Of a stretch of DNA of 8,951 nt, positions 1 through 6,807 are shown piece after piece (position 1 is the first letter of the stretch; every line of letters begins with the position of its first letter). Location: the NCBI GenBank assembly GCA_023392475.1, contig JAEVZA010000016.1:1-8951 (forward strand), read 5' to 3'. The DNA comes from Actinomycetes bacterium. Its GTDB lineage: Bacteria; Actinomycetota; Acidimicrobiia; Acidimicrobiales; Microtrichaceae. The notes beneath the pieces are model-generated. The model worked only from the letters and a program-made list of their open reading frames with translations. It did not search any database and was not told the DNA's origin. The position numbers and the translations under genes were made by a program.

Positions 1-33
1 CGCGGGTTTTCCCGCGCTCTCGCATCACAGAAC
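1..33. repeat. Dispersed palindrome, copy A (left arm cut by window edge)
   Basis: The visible part is a core hairpin (CGCGGG, loop TTTT, CCCGCG) followed by the outer right arm TCTCGCATCACAGAAC. Bases 10-33 are identical to 8866-8889 of copy C, and they differ from copy B (4157-4180) at two positions. The matching outer left arm would lie before base 1 and cannot be seen. The repeat sits 26 bases past the stop of the leftward acyltransferase gene, so that transcript should run through it. No T-tract follows on either visible side. This is a member of a dispersed palindrome family by sequence identity; a role in 3'-end formation is inference. Confidence 0.85.
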
Positions 34-59
34 CGGCGCTGGCGGGAGCCGAGCGGCGG

Positions 60-1940
60 TCAGAGGTTCTTGCGGATCAGCTCCGCGTAGGCACGCGCTC
101 CCGCCGGGCGGAGGTGCGTGCCGTCGGGTGCGAACCACTCGGGGTGGTCCTCGGCGAGCGAGTGCCAGTCGACGAGCACGGCGTTGGCGTGCCGCTCGGC
201 CGCCGCCTCCATGCGCTGGTTCACGAGGTCCTGCCACGGCCGCTCGACCTTGGCGTTCACGAGGAGGACCCGCCGGTTCCCGGCGAGCTCGAAGATGCGG
301 TCGAGGTCGCCGTCGTCGAAGGTGCCGTTGGTGCCGGCGTGGATGATGAGCGGGCCGGGCACCTTGCCCTTCGACACGTACCACTGCACGAGCCCCATCA
401 CCTTGTCGAACTGGCGCCCGACCTTCGCGTCGACGGTGATGCCGGGCATCGCCGTGTGCAGCGCGCCCGACGCGCCGAGCATGACCGAGTCGCCGATCGC
501 CAGCGCGTTGGTGGCGGTCTGGTTGACGGGCGGCAGCGTCGTCGCCGTCGTGGCCGGCACGGTCGTCGGGAGCACCGACCCGCCCGGCGCGGCCGGGAGC
601 GTGGTGATCGTCGTGGGCACCGTCGTGCTGGAGGTCGCGGGCGCCGCGCCCGAGGTGTCGGACACGGCGGCGGCCTCGAGGGCGATCTTCTCGCGGTCGG
701 GGCTGCTCGCCGCCGCCTGGAGACCGAAGGCGATGAGGGCGACGAGCGCCAGGCTGGTGCCACCGACGATCATCCCCTGCCGCACGTACTGCAGGCGGCG
801 CTCGCCGGTCGACTCCCTGACCGTCGACCACCAGCGGCCGAGCGCGCCCTGCCGCAGCGGCTGCTCCACGTAGCGGTACGACACCTCCGCCGCCCCGAGC
901 GTGAGGCCGATGCGCAGCACGAAGAGCGGGAGGCCGGTGAGCGGCACGTCCAGCTCGGGTCGGGTGACCATGAAGATCGGCCAGTGCCACAGGTAGATGG
1001 CGTACGAGCGCTGGCCGAGCCAGACGAGCGGCTTCGATCCGAGCACCACGCCGAGGTTCGTGGCCGGGTGCACCAGGACCGCGATGACGACCACGCAGAC
1101 GACGTCGAGCAGGAACATCCCGCCCCGGTAGACGAACGCGTCGTAGGCGTTCACGCGGGTGAAGAACCACGCGATGACCACGAGCCCGAGCACGCCGACG
1201 CCGTTGAGCACCGCGCCGGCCTGGCGGGCCGGGCGACCGCGGGTCCGCCACGGCGCCCAGACCACCGCGAGCAGCGCGCCCATCAGGAGGCCCGATGCGC
1301 GGGTGAAGGTGGAGTAGTAGATGCGCGAGGGGTCGGTGAACTCCTTGAACTGGATCGCCATCCACCCCGCGGACATGAGCGCGAGGACCAGCAGGCCCCA
1401 CTGCGTGACCCTGCGACCGAACCGCACCATGGCCAGCCCGAACAGGGGCGGGAACACCAGGTAGAACTGCTCCTCGATCGCCAGCGACCAGAGGTGCTGG
1501 AGGAGCGGCGGGCGCCCGGCCTGCGCGAAGTAGGACTCGTTCAGGTAGATCTGCCACCAGTTGCTGACGTAGAGCAGCGCGGCGATGACGTCGCCGCCCA
1601 TGCGACCGGCGGCGTCGCGGTAGACGAGCAGCGACGCCACGGAGACGACGGCGAGCAGCAGGTAGAGCGCGGGCAGCAGCCGCCGGGCGCGGCGGGTCCA
1701 GAAGTTGCGCAGCGAGACCGCGCCCGAGTGGTGGCGCTCGTCGATCAGCAGCGCGGTGATGAGGAAGCCGCTCACCACGAAGAAGACCTCGACGCCGAGG
1801 AAGCCGCCGGGCATCCAGCTGATGTCGGCGTGGTAGAGCACGACGGCGCCGACGGCGATGGCGCGGAGACCGTCGAGCGACGGGCGGTAGCCGAGCTTCG
1901 GGGGCGCGCCGCGTCGCACCGTCGTGGTCATCCGGGCCAT
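60..1940 (-). CDS. Acyltransferase-3 (OafA/YrhL type) with C-terminal SGNH domain
   Basis: This is a 626-residue membrane protein expected to transfer acyl groups (often acetyl) onto a cell-surface glycan or lipid. The N-terminal acyltransferase-3 domain (about residues 18-380) shows the family signatures DGLRAIA at 23-29, the likely catalytic His37 in LYH, FFVVSGFLIT at 53-62 and EEQFY at 156-160, spread over roughly ten hydrophobic helices. A final membrane helix near 390-410 leads to a Thr/Pro/Ala-rich linker (about 429-477). The C-terminal SGNH hydrolase-like domain then has GDS at 483-485, HAGTNG with Asn538, and DGTH with Asp606 and His609, so the catalytic set is complete. This architecture is known from OafA-type O-acetyltransferases, where the SGNH domain is extracytoplasmic and takes part in transfer. 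The start at 1940 is chosen because GAGGAG lies 12 bases upstream; the next ATG (1931) would leave a 21-base gap. It may be cotranscribed with the P450 upstream. The acceptor substrate is unknown. Confidence 0.9.
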   Translation of the reverse strand: MARMTTTVRRGAPPKLGYRPSLDGLRAIAVGAVVLYHADISWMPGGFLGVEVFFVVSGFLITALLIDERHHSGAVSLRNFWTRRARRLLPALYLLLAVVSVASLLVYRDAAGRMGGDVIAALLYVSNWWQIYLNESYFAQAGRPPLLQHLWSLAIEEQFYLVFPPLFGLAMVRFGRRVTQWGLLVLALMSAGWMAIQFKEFTDPSRIYYSTFTRASGLLMGALLAVVWAPWRTRGRPARQAGAVLNGVGVLGLVVIAWFFTRVNAYDAFVYRGGMFLLDVVCVVVIAVLVHPATNLGVVLGSKPLVWLGQRSYAIYLWHWPIFMVTRPELDVPLTGLPLFVLRIGLTLGAAEVSYRYVEQPLRQGALGRWWSTVRESTGERRLQYVRQGMIVGGTSLALVALIAFGLQAAASSPDREKIALEAAAVSDTSGAAPATSSTTVPTTITTLPAAPGGSVLPTTVPATTATTLPPVNQTATNALAIGDSVMLGASGALHTAMPGITVDAKVGRQFDKVMGLVQWYVSKGKVPGPLIIHAGTNGTFDDGDLDRIFELAGNRRVLLVNAKVERPWQDLVNQRMEAAAERHANAVLVDWHSLAEDHPEWFAPDGTHLRPAGARAYAELIRKNL

Positions 1941-1959
1941 TCTGCTCGGTCGCTCCTCG

Positions 1960-1975
1960 CCGCTGGTGCCAGCGG
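1960..1975. promoter_or_regulatory. Short inverted repeat in the leader of the acyltransferase gene
   Basis: Seven-base arms CCGCTGG and CCAGCGG are separated by two bases in the 83-base gap between the P450 stop and the acyltransferase start, just upstream of its GAGGAG ribosome site. The loop is too small for a good RNA hairpin without opening pairs, so a protein-binding site is as likely as a structure. In sequence this GC-rich a chance palindrome is quite possible. Confidence 0.25.
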
Positions 1976-2023
1976 GCTGGGCAACCTCCCCCGTCGTGCG
2001 GGCCGGTGCGGGGCGGTCGACGA

Positions 2024-3250
2024 TCACGCGTGGACGGCGGCCCTCGGCACCATCCGGACCCGGAACGAGCGGACCGCGCGGGCGAAGACGTTGGGCTCGA
2101 CGTCGGGCTCCGTGACCACCTCCGGCACCTCGAAGCGACGGGTGAGCTCGCGGAGCAGGTGCTGCAGCTCGAACCGGGCGAGGTTGGCCCCGATGCAGAA
2201 GTGCGTGCCGTGGCCGAACGCGACGTGCGGATTGGGGCTGCGGGTCACGTCGAACCGGAACGGGTCCTCGAACACCCGCTCGTCGCGGTTCGCGGACGGG
2301 TACAGCAGCATCACCCGGTCGCCTGCAGCGACGGGCCGGCCGCCGATCGCGGCGTCCTCCACGGCGGTGCGGAAGAAGTTGTTGAGGGGCGTGACCCAGC
2401 GGATGAGCTCCTCGACCGCGGTGACGGCGAGCTGCGGATCCGCGGCGATCGCGTCCCACTGGTCGGGGTGGTCCGCCAGCGCGCGCAGGCCGTGCGAGAT
2501 CACGGTCCGGGTCGTCTCGGCGCCTCCCGCGATGAAGAGGCCGAGCTCGTGGATCATCCGGTTCGGGCCGTAGCCGCCCTCGCCGTGGAGGTCGGTCGTC
2601 GCCCAGACGGTCGACAGGTCGTCGGCGGGGCAGGCTCGGCGCTCGGCGAACACCGCACCGAAGAGCCGCGCGAACTCCCCGATCGCCTCGAACAGCTCCG
2701 TCGCCGCGACCTGGTCGACGGGCGCCGCGTCGATGCGCATCAGCCGCTCCGACCACCGCTTCACGTCGGTCCAGTGCGACTCGTCGATGCCGAGCAGCCG
2801 CGACGTCAGCCGGCACGGCAGCTGGGCGGCGAGCGCGTCCACGACCTCGACGTCGGGACCGCCCGCCTCGATGCCGTCGAGGAGGTCGCCCACGGTCGCC
2901 CGCACCCAGTCGTCCTGGACCCGCACCGCCCGCGGGGTGAACCGGGCGGAGACGAGGCGCCGCTGCGCGACGTGGCCGGGATCGTCCTGGGCGATGATGC
3001 TGTTCTCCTCCGGCGCCCACCACGACCGGTAGCCGCGGGCCGAGGAGAACACCGCCGAGTTGCGCTCGACCTCGAGCACGTCGGCGTGCCGGCTGACCGC
3101 CCACAGCCCGTTGCGATCGTCCCGGTACAGCGGCTCGTTCGCCCGCATCCACGAGTAGGCGGGGTGCGCGTCGCCCTGGTGGAACGCCGGATCGAGCAGG
3201 TCGACCTCGGGTCGGGCGGCGCGGTCGGGCCCGGTGGCGACGGCGGACAT
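2024..3250 (-). CDS. Cytochrome P450 (bacterial soluble type)
   Basis: This is a 408-residue haem-thiolate monooxygenase with no membrane anchor, so it should be cytoplasmic and depend on ferredoxin and a reductase, neither encoded here. All P450 hallmarks are visible: a C-helix DDPGHVAQRRLVSARFTP segment, the I-helix AGGAETT oxygen-activation motif (Glu245, Thr246, Thr247), the K-helix ExxR (Glu281, Arg284), and the haem loop FGHGTHFCIG with ligand Cys352. Segments such as WVTPLNNFFRTA and LLYPSANRDERVFEDPFRFD resemble the CYP124/125/142 group, which hydroxylates sterol or branched-lipid side chains; that likeness is from memory and the substrate is not established. The ATG at 3250 gives the usual length of about 400, but no clear ribosome site precedes it. 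An ATG at 3292 or a TTG at 3310 would add 14 or 20 residues and intrude on the divergent promoter region. The acyltransferase gene follows after 83 bases. Confidence 0.93.
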   Translation of the reverse strand: MSAVATGPDRAARPEVDLLDPAFHQGDAHPAYSWMRANEPLYRDDRNGLWAVSRHADVLEVERNSAVFSSARGYRSWWAPEENSIIAQDDPGHVAQRRLVSARFTPRAVRVQDDWVRATVGDLLDGIEAGGPDVEVVDALAAQLPCRLTSRLLGIDESHWTDVKRWSERLMRIDAAPVDQVAATELFEAIGEFARLFGAVFAERRACPADDLSTVWATTDLHGEGGYGPNRMIHELGLFIAGGAETTRTVISHGLRALADHPDQWDAIAADPQLAVTAVEELIRWVTPLNNFFRTAVEDAAIGGRPVAAGDRVMLLYPSANRDERVFEDPFRFDVTRSPNPHVAFGHGTHFCIGANLARFELQHLLRELTRRFEVPEVVTEPDVEPNVFARAVRSFRVRMVPRAAVHA

Positions 3251-3282
3251 GGGTGCAAGTCTGTCGCAGCGCCGCGGTCGGG

Positions 3283-3311
3283 TTGCCGTCATTCGAGCAG
3301 ACAAGTTCAAT
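3283..3311 (+). promoter_or_regulatory. Putative promoter of the methyltransferase gene, possibly leaderless
   Basis: TTGCCG at 3283-3288 and TTCAAT at 3306-3311 each match four of six consensus positions and are separated by exactly 17 bases. Transcription would start about seven bases after the -10, at 3318-3319, where the GTG start codon lies. That placement, and the lack of any purine-rich ribosome site before the GTG, fit a leaderless mRNA, a common arrangement in actinobacteria. This is a prediction from spacing only. Confidence 0.4.
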
Positions 3312-3324
3312 ACAAGTTGTGAAC
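3301..3324. promoter_or_regulatory. Candidate operator between P450 and methyltransferase genes
   Basis: Two copies of ACAAGTT (3301-3307 and 3312-3318) lie 11 bases apart, one helical turn, so both face the same side of the DNA. Overlapping them are inverted arms GTTCA (3305-3309) and TGAAC (3320-3324) with a 10-base spacer. The stretch is strikingly AT-rich for this window and overlaps the predicted -10 element and the GTG start. A bound regulator here could block both divergent genes. No regulator gene is seen in the window, so the factor is unknown. Confidence 0.4.
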
Positions 3325-4122
3325 GACGACGCGACCACCGCCGACCGCTGGGACCCCGACCGCTACCACCGGTTCCGTGCGGAGCGACGGCGCCCGTTCG
3401 ACGACCTCGTCCGCCACCTGCGGCCGATCCCGGGGGGTCGCCTCGTGGACCTGGGGTGCGGGACCGGGGAGCTCACCGCCGACGCCGCCGTGGCGCTGGG
3501 TGCCACCGCGGCCGTCGGGCTCGACGCGTCGCCCTCGATGCTCGGCCGGACCGACGAGGTGCGGGCCCCGGGCGTGGAGCTCGCCTTCCGCCGGGGCGAC
3601 CTCGCGACCTTCGAGGAGCCCGACGCCTGGGACGTGGTGATCGCGAGCGCCTCGCTGCACTGGGTGCCCGACCACGAGGACGTGCTGGCCCGCTGGCGGC
3701 GGTCCCTGCGACCCGGGGGCCAGCTGGCGGTGCAGGTCCCCGCCAACCCCGACCACCCGTCGCACACCACGATCGACGAGGTGCTGGCCGAGCCGCCGTT
3801 CGCCGAGCTCGTCCCCGATCCGCCCGCCGATCCGCTGCACCACGTGCTCGATCCGGCCCGGTACGCGGAGGTCCTGTTCGACCTCGGCGCCGCCGACCCG
3901 CTGGTGCGCCTGCAGGTCTACGGGATGGCGCTGGCATCGACCGCGGAGGTCGTCGAGTGGACCTCCGGCACCGCGCTGACCCGGGTGCGGCGCGTGCTCG
4001 ACGACGACGCGTACGAGCGGTTCGTCGAGCGCTACCGCACGCGGCTGCTCGAGCACCTCGGCGACCGCCGGCCGTACTACTACGCGTTCAAGCGCATCCT
4101 CGTGGTGGCCACCTTCGACTGA
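3319..4122 (+). CDS. tam: Trans-aconitate 2-methyltransferase-like SAM methyltransferase
   Basis: This is a 267-residue class I SAM-dependent methyltransferase, cytoplasmic. SAM-binding motif I is VDLGCGTG (43-50), the acidic residue after the second strand is Asp69 in VGLDASPSML, and ASASLHWVPDH, LRPGGQLAVQVPANPDHPSH and VEWTSGTAL follow in the order seen in Tam. Tam methylates trans-aconitate, a by-product that inhibits aconitase. The N-terminal segment ADRWDPDRYHRFRAERRRP aligns with the very start of E. coli Tam as I recall it. This supports a start close to 3319 (GTG) rather than the longer open frame beginning at an ATG at 3253, which would overlap the operator region. There is no ribosome site, consistent with leaderless translation. 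It is divergent from the P450 gene. The substrate could be another small carboxylic acid, since the family is broad, so the symbol is a family-level assignment. Confidence 0.82.
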   Translation: MNDDATTADRWDPDRYHRFRAERRRPFDDLVRHLRPIPGGRLVDLGCGTGELTADAAVALGATAAVGLDASPSMLGRTDEVRAPGVELAFRRGDLATFEEPDAWDVVIASASLHWVPDHEDVLARWRRSLRPGGQLAVQVPANPDHPSHTTIDEVLAEPPFAELVPDPPADPLHHVLDPARYAEVLFDLGAADPLVRLQVYGMALASTAEVVEWTSGTALTRVRRVLDDDAYERFVERYRTRLLEHLGDRRPYYYAFKRILVVATFD

Positions 4123-4135
4123 TCCTCGCCGCTCC

Positions 4136-4180
4136 GTGCTGCGAGAGCGCGGGAATTCCCGCGCGCTCGCAGCACAGAAC
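4136..4180. repeat. Dispersed palindrome, copy B
   Basis: Arms of 20 bases (4136-4155 and 4156-4175) are complementary at all but one position, centred on GGGAATTCCC, and the right side continues CAGAAC to 4180 as in copies A and C. Relative to copy C, GTGATGCGAG has become GTGCTGCGAG while its partner CTCGCATCAC has become CTCGCAGCAC, a compensatory change that keeps the pair. The outer left flank CTCCGTG (4132-4138) still pairs with CACAGAA if the leftward strand is transcribed, using two G-U wobbles; on the rightward strand those would be A-C mismatches. It lies between convergent genes, 13 bases after the methyltransferase stop and 40 bases after the stop of the leftward gene at 4221. No T-tract is present. 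Confidence 0.9.
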
Positions 4181-4220
4181 GGGACGCTGGGGTCGAGGAG
4201 GGGACGTGCGGCGCGACGCG

Positions 4221-4976
4221 TCAGGTGCCGCCGAGCGACAGCCAGGCGCCCGCCGCGGCCTCGTCGCCCACCACGTCGACCGCGCCGTCGGGCACCGGCC
4301 GGCCCCAGAGCCGCAGCAGCAGGTGCTCCGCCGACCCGCGGAGCGCGGCGTCGCCCTTGCGGTGGGCCCGGTCCACGGCGAGCGCGCCGTCGAGCACCTC
4401 GACCGTCCACTCGCCCTCGGTGTCCGTGCAGTGCACGTGGAGGCTCGACGACGGCAGCTCGAGCCCGTCGCGGTCGACGAGCCGAGGCAGCACGAGCGAA
4501 AAGTACTCGTCGATGCCGTCGGACGCGAGCGCGGGGTCGATCGGTCGGGGCGCGGCGACGGCGGACTCCGCGTCCCAGCGGTGCAGCGAGGTCTCGTGGG
4601 TCTGGCGGCGGGTCCACACCGACACCGTGCGGTGCTCGACCGGGAACGGCATCCACGTCGCCGCGTCGGGGTCCGCGGCGTCGATCGTGTTGGCGAGGGC
4701 GATGGCGCCGTCGCCGAACCAGCGGGCGAGGCCGTCGGCCTCCTCGGGCGGCGGATCGGGCAGCGGATCCGTCGACCGCTCGCGCTGCGGCGGCGCGCCG
4801 GTCTCGATGCACTCGCGCGCCCACCGGTGCACGCCGCCGAGGTGCACGGCGAGGTCGCGCACGTCCCACCCGGGGCAGGCGGGCACGGCCGCGTCGAGGT
4901 CGGTCCCGATGAGCTCGGTGATCCGGGCGCTGTCCGCCCGGAGCTGCGCGGTGTCCTGCACGGCGGGGATGGTCAC
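4221..4976 (-). CDS. Mycothiol-dependent maleylpyruvate isomerase-family (DinB-like) protein
   Basis: This is a 251-residue cytoplasmic protein of the DinB/MDMPI superfamily found mainly in actinobacteria. The N-terminal four-helix metal-binding domain begins with the signature CPGWDVRDLAVHLGGVHRWA (34-53). The presumed metal ligands are His45 plus Glu128 and His132 in THETSLHRWDAE, matching the His...Glu-x3-His set of maleylpyruvate isomerase. The C-terminal part (about 160-251), including HVHCTDTEGEWTVEV, GDAALRGSAEHLLLRLWGR and GDEAAAGAWL, resembles the family's C-terminal domain. Family members use mycothiol or act as mycothiol-dependent transferases; most have no known substrate, and no gentisate pathway gene is present here. 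The GTG at 4976 is preferred because it starts just before the conserved helix. It has no ribosome site, and a GTG ten codons upstream (5006) is the alternative. It is divergent from the ThDP enzyme gene. Confidence 0.8.
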   Translation of the reverse strand: MTIPAVQDTAQLRADSARITELIGTDLDAAVPACPGWDVRDLAVHLGGVHRWARECIETGAPPQRERSTDPLPDPPPEEADGLARWFGDGAIALANTIDAADPDAATWMPFPVEHRTVSVWTRRQTHETSLHRWDAESAVAAPRPIDPALASDGIDEYFSLVLPRLVDRDGLELPSSSLHVHCTDTEGEWTVEVLDGALAVDRAHRKGDAALRGSAEHLLLRLWGRPVPDGAVDVVGDEAAAGAWLSLGGT

Positions 4977-4984
4977 GACGCACG

Positions 4985-5041
4985 ACGCTACCGGCCGGGC
5001 CGGCACCGGTCCGAGGGAGATCGGGACCGGGTCCCTAGCCT
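4985..5041. promoter_or_regulatory. Divergent control region with two 13-bp palindromes next to -10-like hexamers
   Basis: Two palindromes with six-base arms and a one-base centre occur at 4991-5003 (CCGGCCGGGCCGG) and 5023-5035 (GGGACCGGGTCCC). The left one directly abuts a leftward -10-like TAGCGT (4990-4985), eight bases before the GTG of the mycothiol-type gene. The right one directly abuts a rightward TAGCCT (5036-5041), which would give the ThDP gene a leader of about 45 bases. CCGGTCC at 5006-5012 also pairs with GGACCGG at 5024-5030. No good -35 hexamers are seen, and short palindromes are common in GC-rich DNA, so this is tentative. Confidence 0.3.
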
Positions 5042-5078
5042 GGAGCGGCGCGCCGACGCGGCGTGCGGATCCGAGCCC

Positions 5079-5084
5079 GAGGAG
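5079..5084 (+). promoter_or_regulatory. Ribosome binding site of the ThDP enzyme gene
   Basis: GAGGAG ends seven bases before the ATG at 5092. It fixes that start against longer readings of the same open frame, which continue far upstream over the opposite-strand gene. Confidence 0.8.
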
Positions 5085-5091
5085 CGAACCG

Positions 5092-6807
5092 ATGTTGGGC
5101 AGCGAGCACGTCCTGGCCGCGGTCCGGGCCCAGGGCACGGACCACTGCTTCATGGTGCCCGGTGGGCTCGACGACCCCTTCATGGCGCCGATGACCGGCA
5201 CCGACGGGCTGCGCACGGTCGTGGCCGCGTTCGAGGGCGGCGCCGCGTACATGGCCGACGGCTACGCGCGGGCCTCGGGGCGGCTCGGCGTGTGCTTCGG
5301 CATCGGCGGTCCGGGCGTGCTGAACATGGCGACGGCGCTCGCCGCCGCCCGGGCCGACCGGTCGTCGGTGCTGGCGGTGAGCGGCGAGGTGGCGACGTCG
5401 TGGGAGGGGCTCGGCGGGTTCCAGGACGCGTCCGGCGCCGCGCTCGACGACCTCGACGCCATCCGGCCGCTCACCGGCGCCTCGCTGTCGGTCGAGTCCC
5501 CCGCGCTGCTGCGCCACCACCTCCGCCAGGTGATGACCACGGCGCTCGTCGACCACGTGCCGGTGCACCTCTCGGTCCCGGTCGATGTGCAGCAGGCCGA
5601 GGTCGGCGACGGGTGGGACCCGCTCCCCGACCACCTGGTGCGGCCGCGCCACGTGGACGAGGAGGCCCTCGCCGCCGCCCTGCAGGCGCTCGACGGTCAG
5701 TCGCCCGCCCGCAACGTGGTCGTCCTCGCCGGCGAGGGCGTGCGCGGGCGGGACGGCCGCGAGCAGCTCCGCCGCTGCTGCGAGCGGTTCGCCCTCCCGG
5801 TCGCCACGACGCTCGGCGGGAAGGGCGTGATCTCCGAGGACCACCCGCTCGCCCTCGGCGTCTTCGGGTACGGCGGGTCGCGGTGGGCGACCGAGGCGAT
5901 CCTCTCCGACGAGGTCGAGGTGCTGCTCGTCGTCGGGACCGGCCTGTCGCAGCGGGACACGCTGCAGTGGGACACCGCGATGCTGCCGTCGCGGGCGCTG
6001 GTCCACGTGGCCGCGGACCCGACCGACATCGGGCGCACCTGGCCCGCCGACGTGCCGGTCGTGGCCGAGCCCGCCGCCGCCCTGGCCCGCCAGACCGACC
6101 TGTCCGGGCCGGTGGCCGACGCGCTGCTCGCCGGGCGCGACGACCGGCTCGGCTTCGTCGAGCGGATCCGTGCCCTCCCCCGCCGGTACGCCGAGGAGGA
6201 CACGACCAGCGACGCGTCGCCCATGCACCCGGCGCGCGTCGTCACGGAGCTGCGGGCCGCGCTCCCCGACGACGGCGTGCTGTGCGTCGACTCCGGCGCG
6301 CACCGGGCCTGGTTCGCCGAGTACTGGACGGTCCGCAAGGCCGGCACCCACCTGTCGCTCACCAACCTCGCGCCCATGGGCGGCGCCGTCCCGCTCGGCA
6401 TCGGGGCGAAGCTCGCCCGGCCGGAGCGCCCGCTCCTCGTGGCGACCGGCGACGGCTGCATGCTCATGCACGGCATGGAGCTCCACACCGCGGCGCGGGA
6501 GCGGGTCCCGATGGTCGTCGCGGTGATGGACAACCGGGCCTACGGGAACATCTGGTACCGGGCGCACGCCATCGGCGACGGGCCGGCGGCGCTCACCGAC
6601 ATCCCGGGCATGGACTGGGTGGGCTTCGCCCGGTCGGTCGGCGCGGAGGGCGAGCGGGTCGAGCACCCCGACGGCATCGCCGCGGCGATGGGGCGGGCGC
6701 TCGACGCCGACGGGCCGTACCTGCTCGACCTGGTGATCGACAAGACGTACCCCACGCCCGTGGCCCCGTGGCGCGACGCGGTGGCGCACTGGGAGGACGA
6801 CCACTGA
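5092..6807 (+). CDS. ThDP-dependent acetolactate synthase-like enzyme
   Basis: This is a 571-residue three-domain ThDP enzyme, cytoplasmic, of normal length for the acetolactate synthase/benzoylformate decarboxylase superfamily. The N-terminal Pyr domain has VPGG (22-25) and the cofactor-activating Glu48 in FEGGAAYMADGYARASG. The central domain includes TTLGGKGVISEDHPLALGVFGYGG. The C-terminal PP domain has the metal-ThDP motif GDG (453-455), 25 residues, then Asn481 in MDNRAYGN. Such enzymes cleave or join 2-keto acids through a ThDP-bound carbanion. Against a true acetolactate synthase are FEGGA where EQGA is typical, GGPG where SGPG is typical, and no regulatory subunit gene nearby. A 2-keto-acid decarboxylase or carboligase of accessory metabolism is more likely; the substrate is not deducible. 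The start is set by GAGGAG seven bases upstream. Its stop overlaps the next gene's start by one base, so the two are almost surely cotranscribed and translationally coupled. Confidence 0.88.
   Translation: MLGSEHVLAAVRAQGTDHCFMVPGGLDDPFMAPMTGTDGLRTVVAAFEGGAAYMADGYARASGRLGVCFGIGGPGVLNMATALAAARADRSSVLAVSGEVATSWEGLGGFQDASGAALDDLDAIRPLTGASLSVESPALLRHHLRQVMTTALVDHVPVHLSVPVDVQQAEVGDGWDPLPDHLVRPRHVDEEALAAALQALDGQSPARNVVVLAGEGVRGRDGREQLRRCCERFALPVATTLGGKGVISEDHPLALGVFGYGGSRWATEAILSDEVEVLLVVGTGLSQRDTLQWDTAMLPSRALVHVAADPTDIGRTWPADVPVVAEPAAALARQTDLSGPVADALLAGRDDRLGFVERIRALPRRYAEEDTTSDASPMHPARVVTELRAALPDDGVLCVDSGAHRAWFAEYWTVRKAGTHLSLTNLAPMGGAVPLGIGAKLARPERPLLVATGDGCMLMHGMELHTAARERVPMVVAVMDNRAYGNIWYRAHAIGDGPAALTDIPGMDWVGFARSVGAEGERVEHPDGIAAAMGRALDADGPYLLDLVIDKTYPTPVAPWRDAVAHWEDDH

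Noticed and set aside
114..2573. Rightward open frame of about 819 codons opposite the acyltransferase and P450
   Set aside because: Composition is Arg/His/Glu/Asp/Val-rich antisense shadow with no recognisable domain, while the opposite strand encodes two clear protein families.
3253..3318. ATG at 3253 as start of the methyltransferase
   Set aside because: The added 22 residues have no family match, run through the AT-rich operator-like region and lack a ribosome site. Alignment with Tam begins just after the GTG at 3319.
1941..3338. Upstream extension of the acyltransferase open frame to 3338
   Set aside because: The extension lies over the P450 gene in another frame, is low-complexity Arg-rich, and the true domain begins near the ATG at 1940 with its own ribosome site.
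4136..4175. Palindrome copy B as an ordinary bidirectional intrinsic terminator
   Set aside because: There is no T-tract on either strand, and its stem sequence is shared with two other loci, which ordinary terminators do not show. A termination role is still possible and is discussed as a finding.
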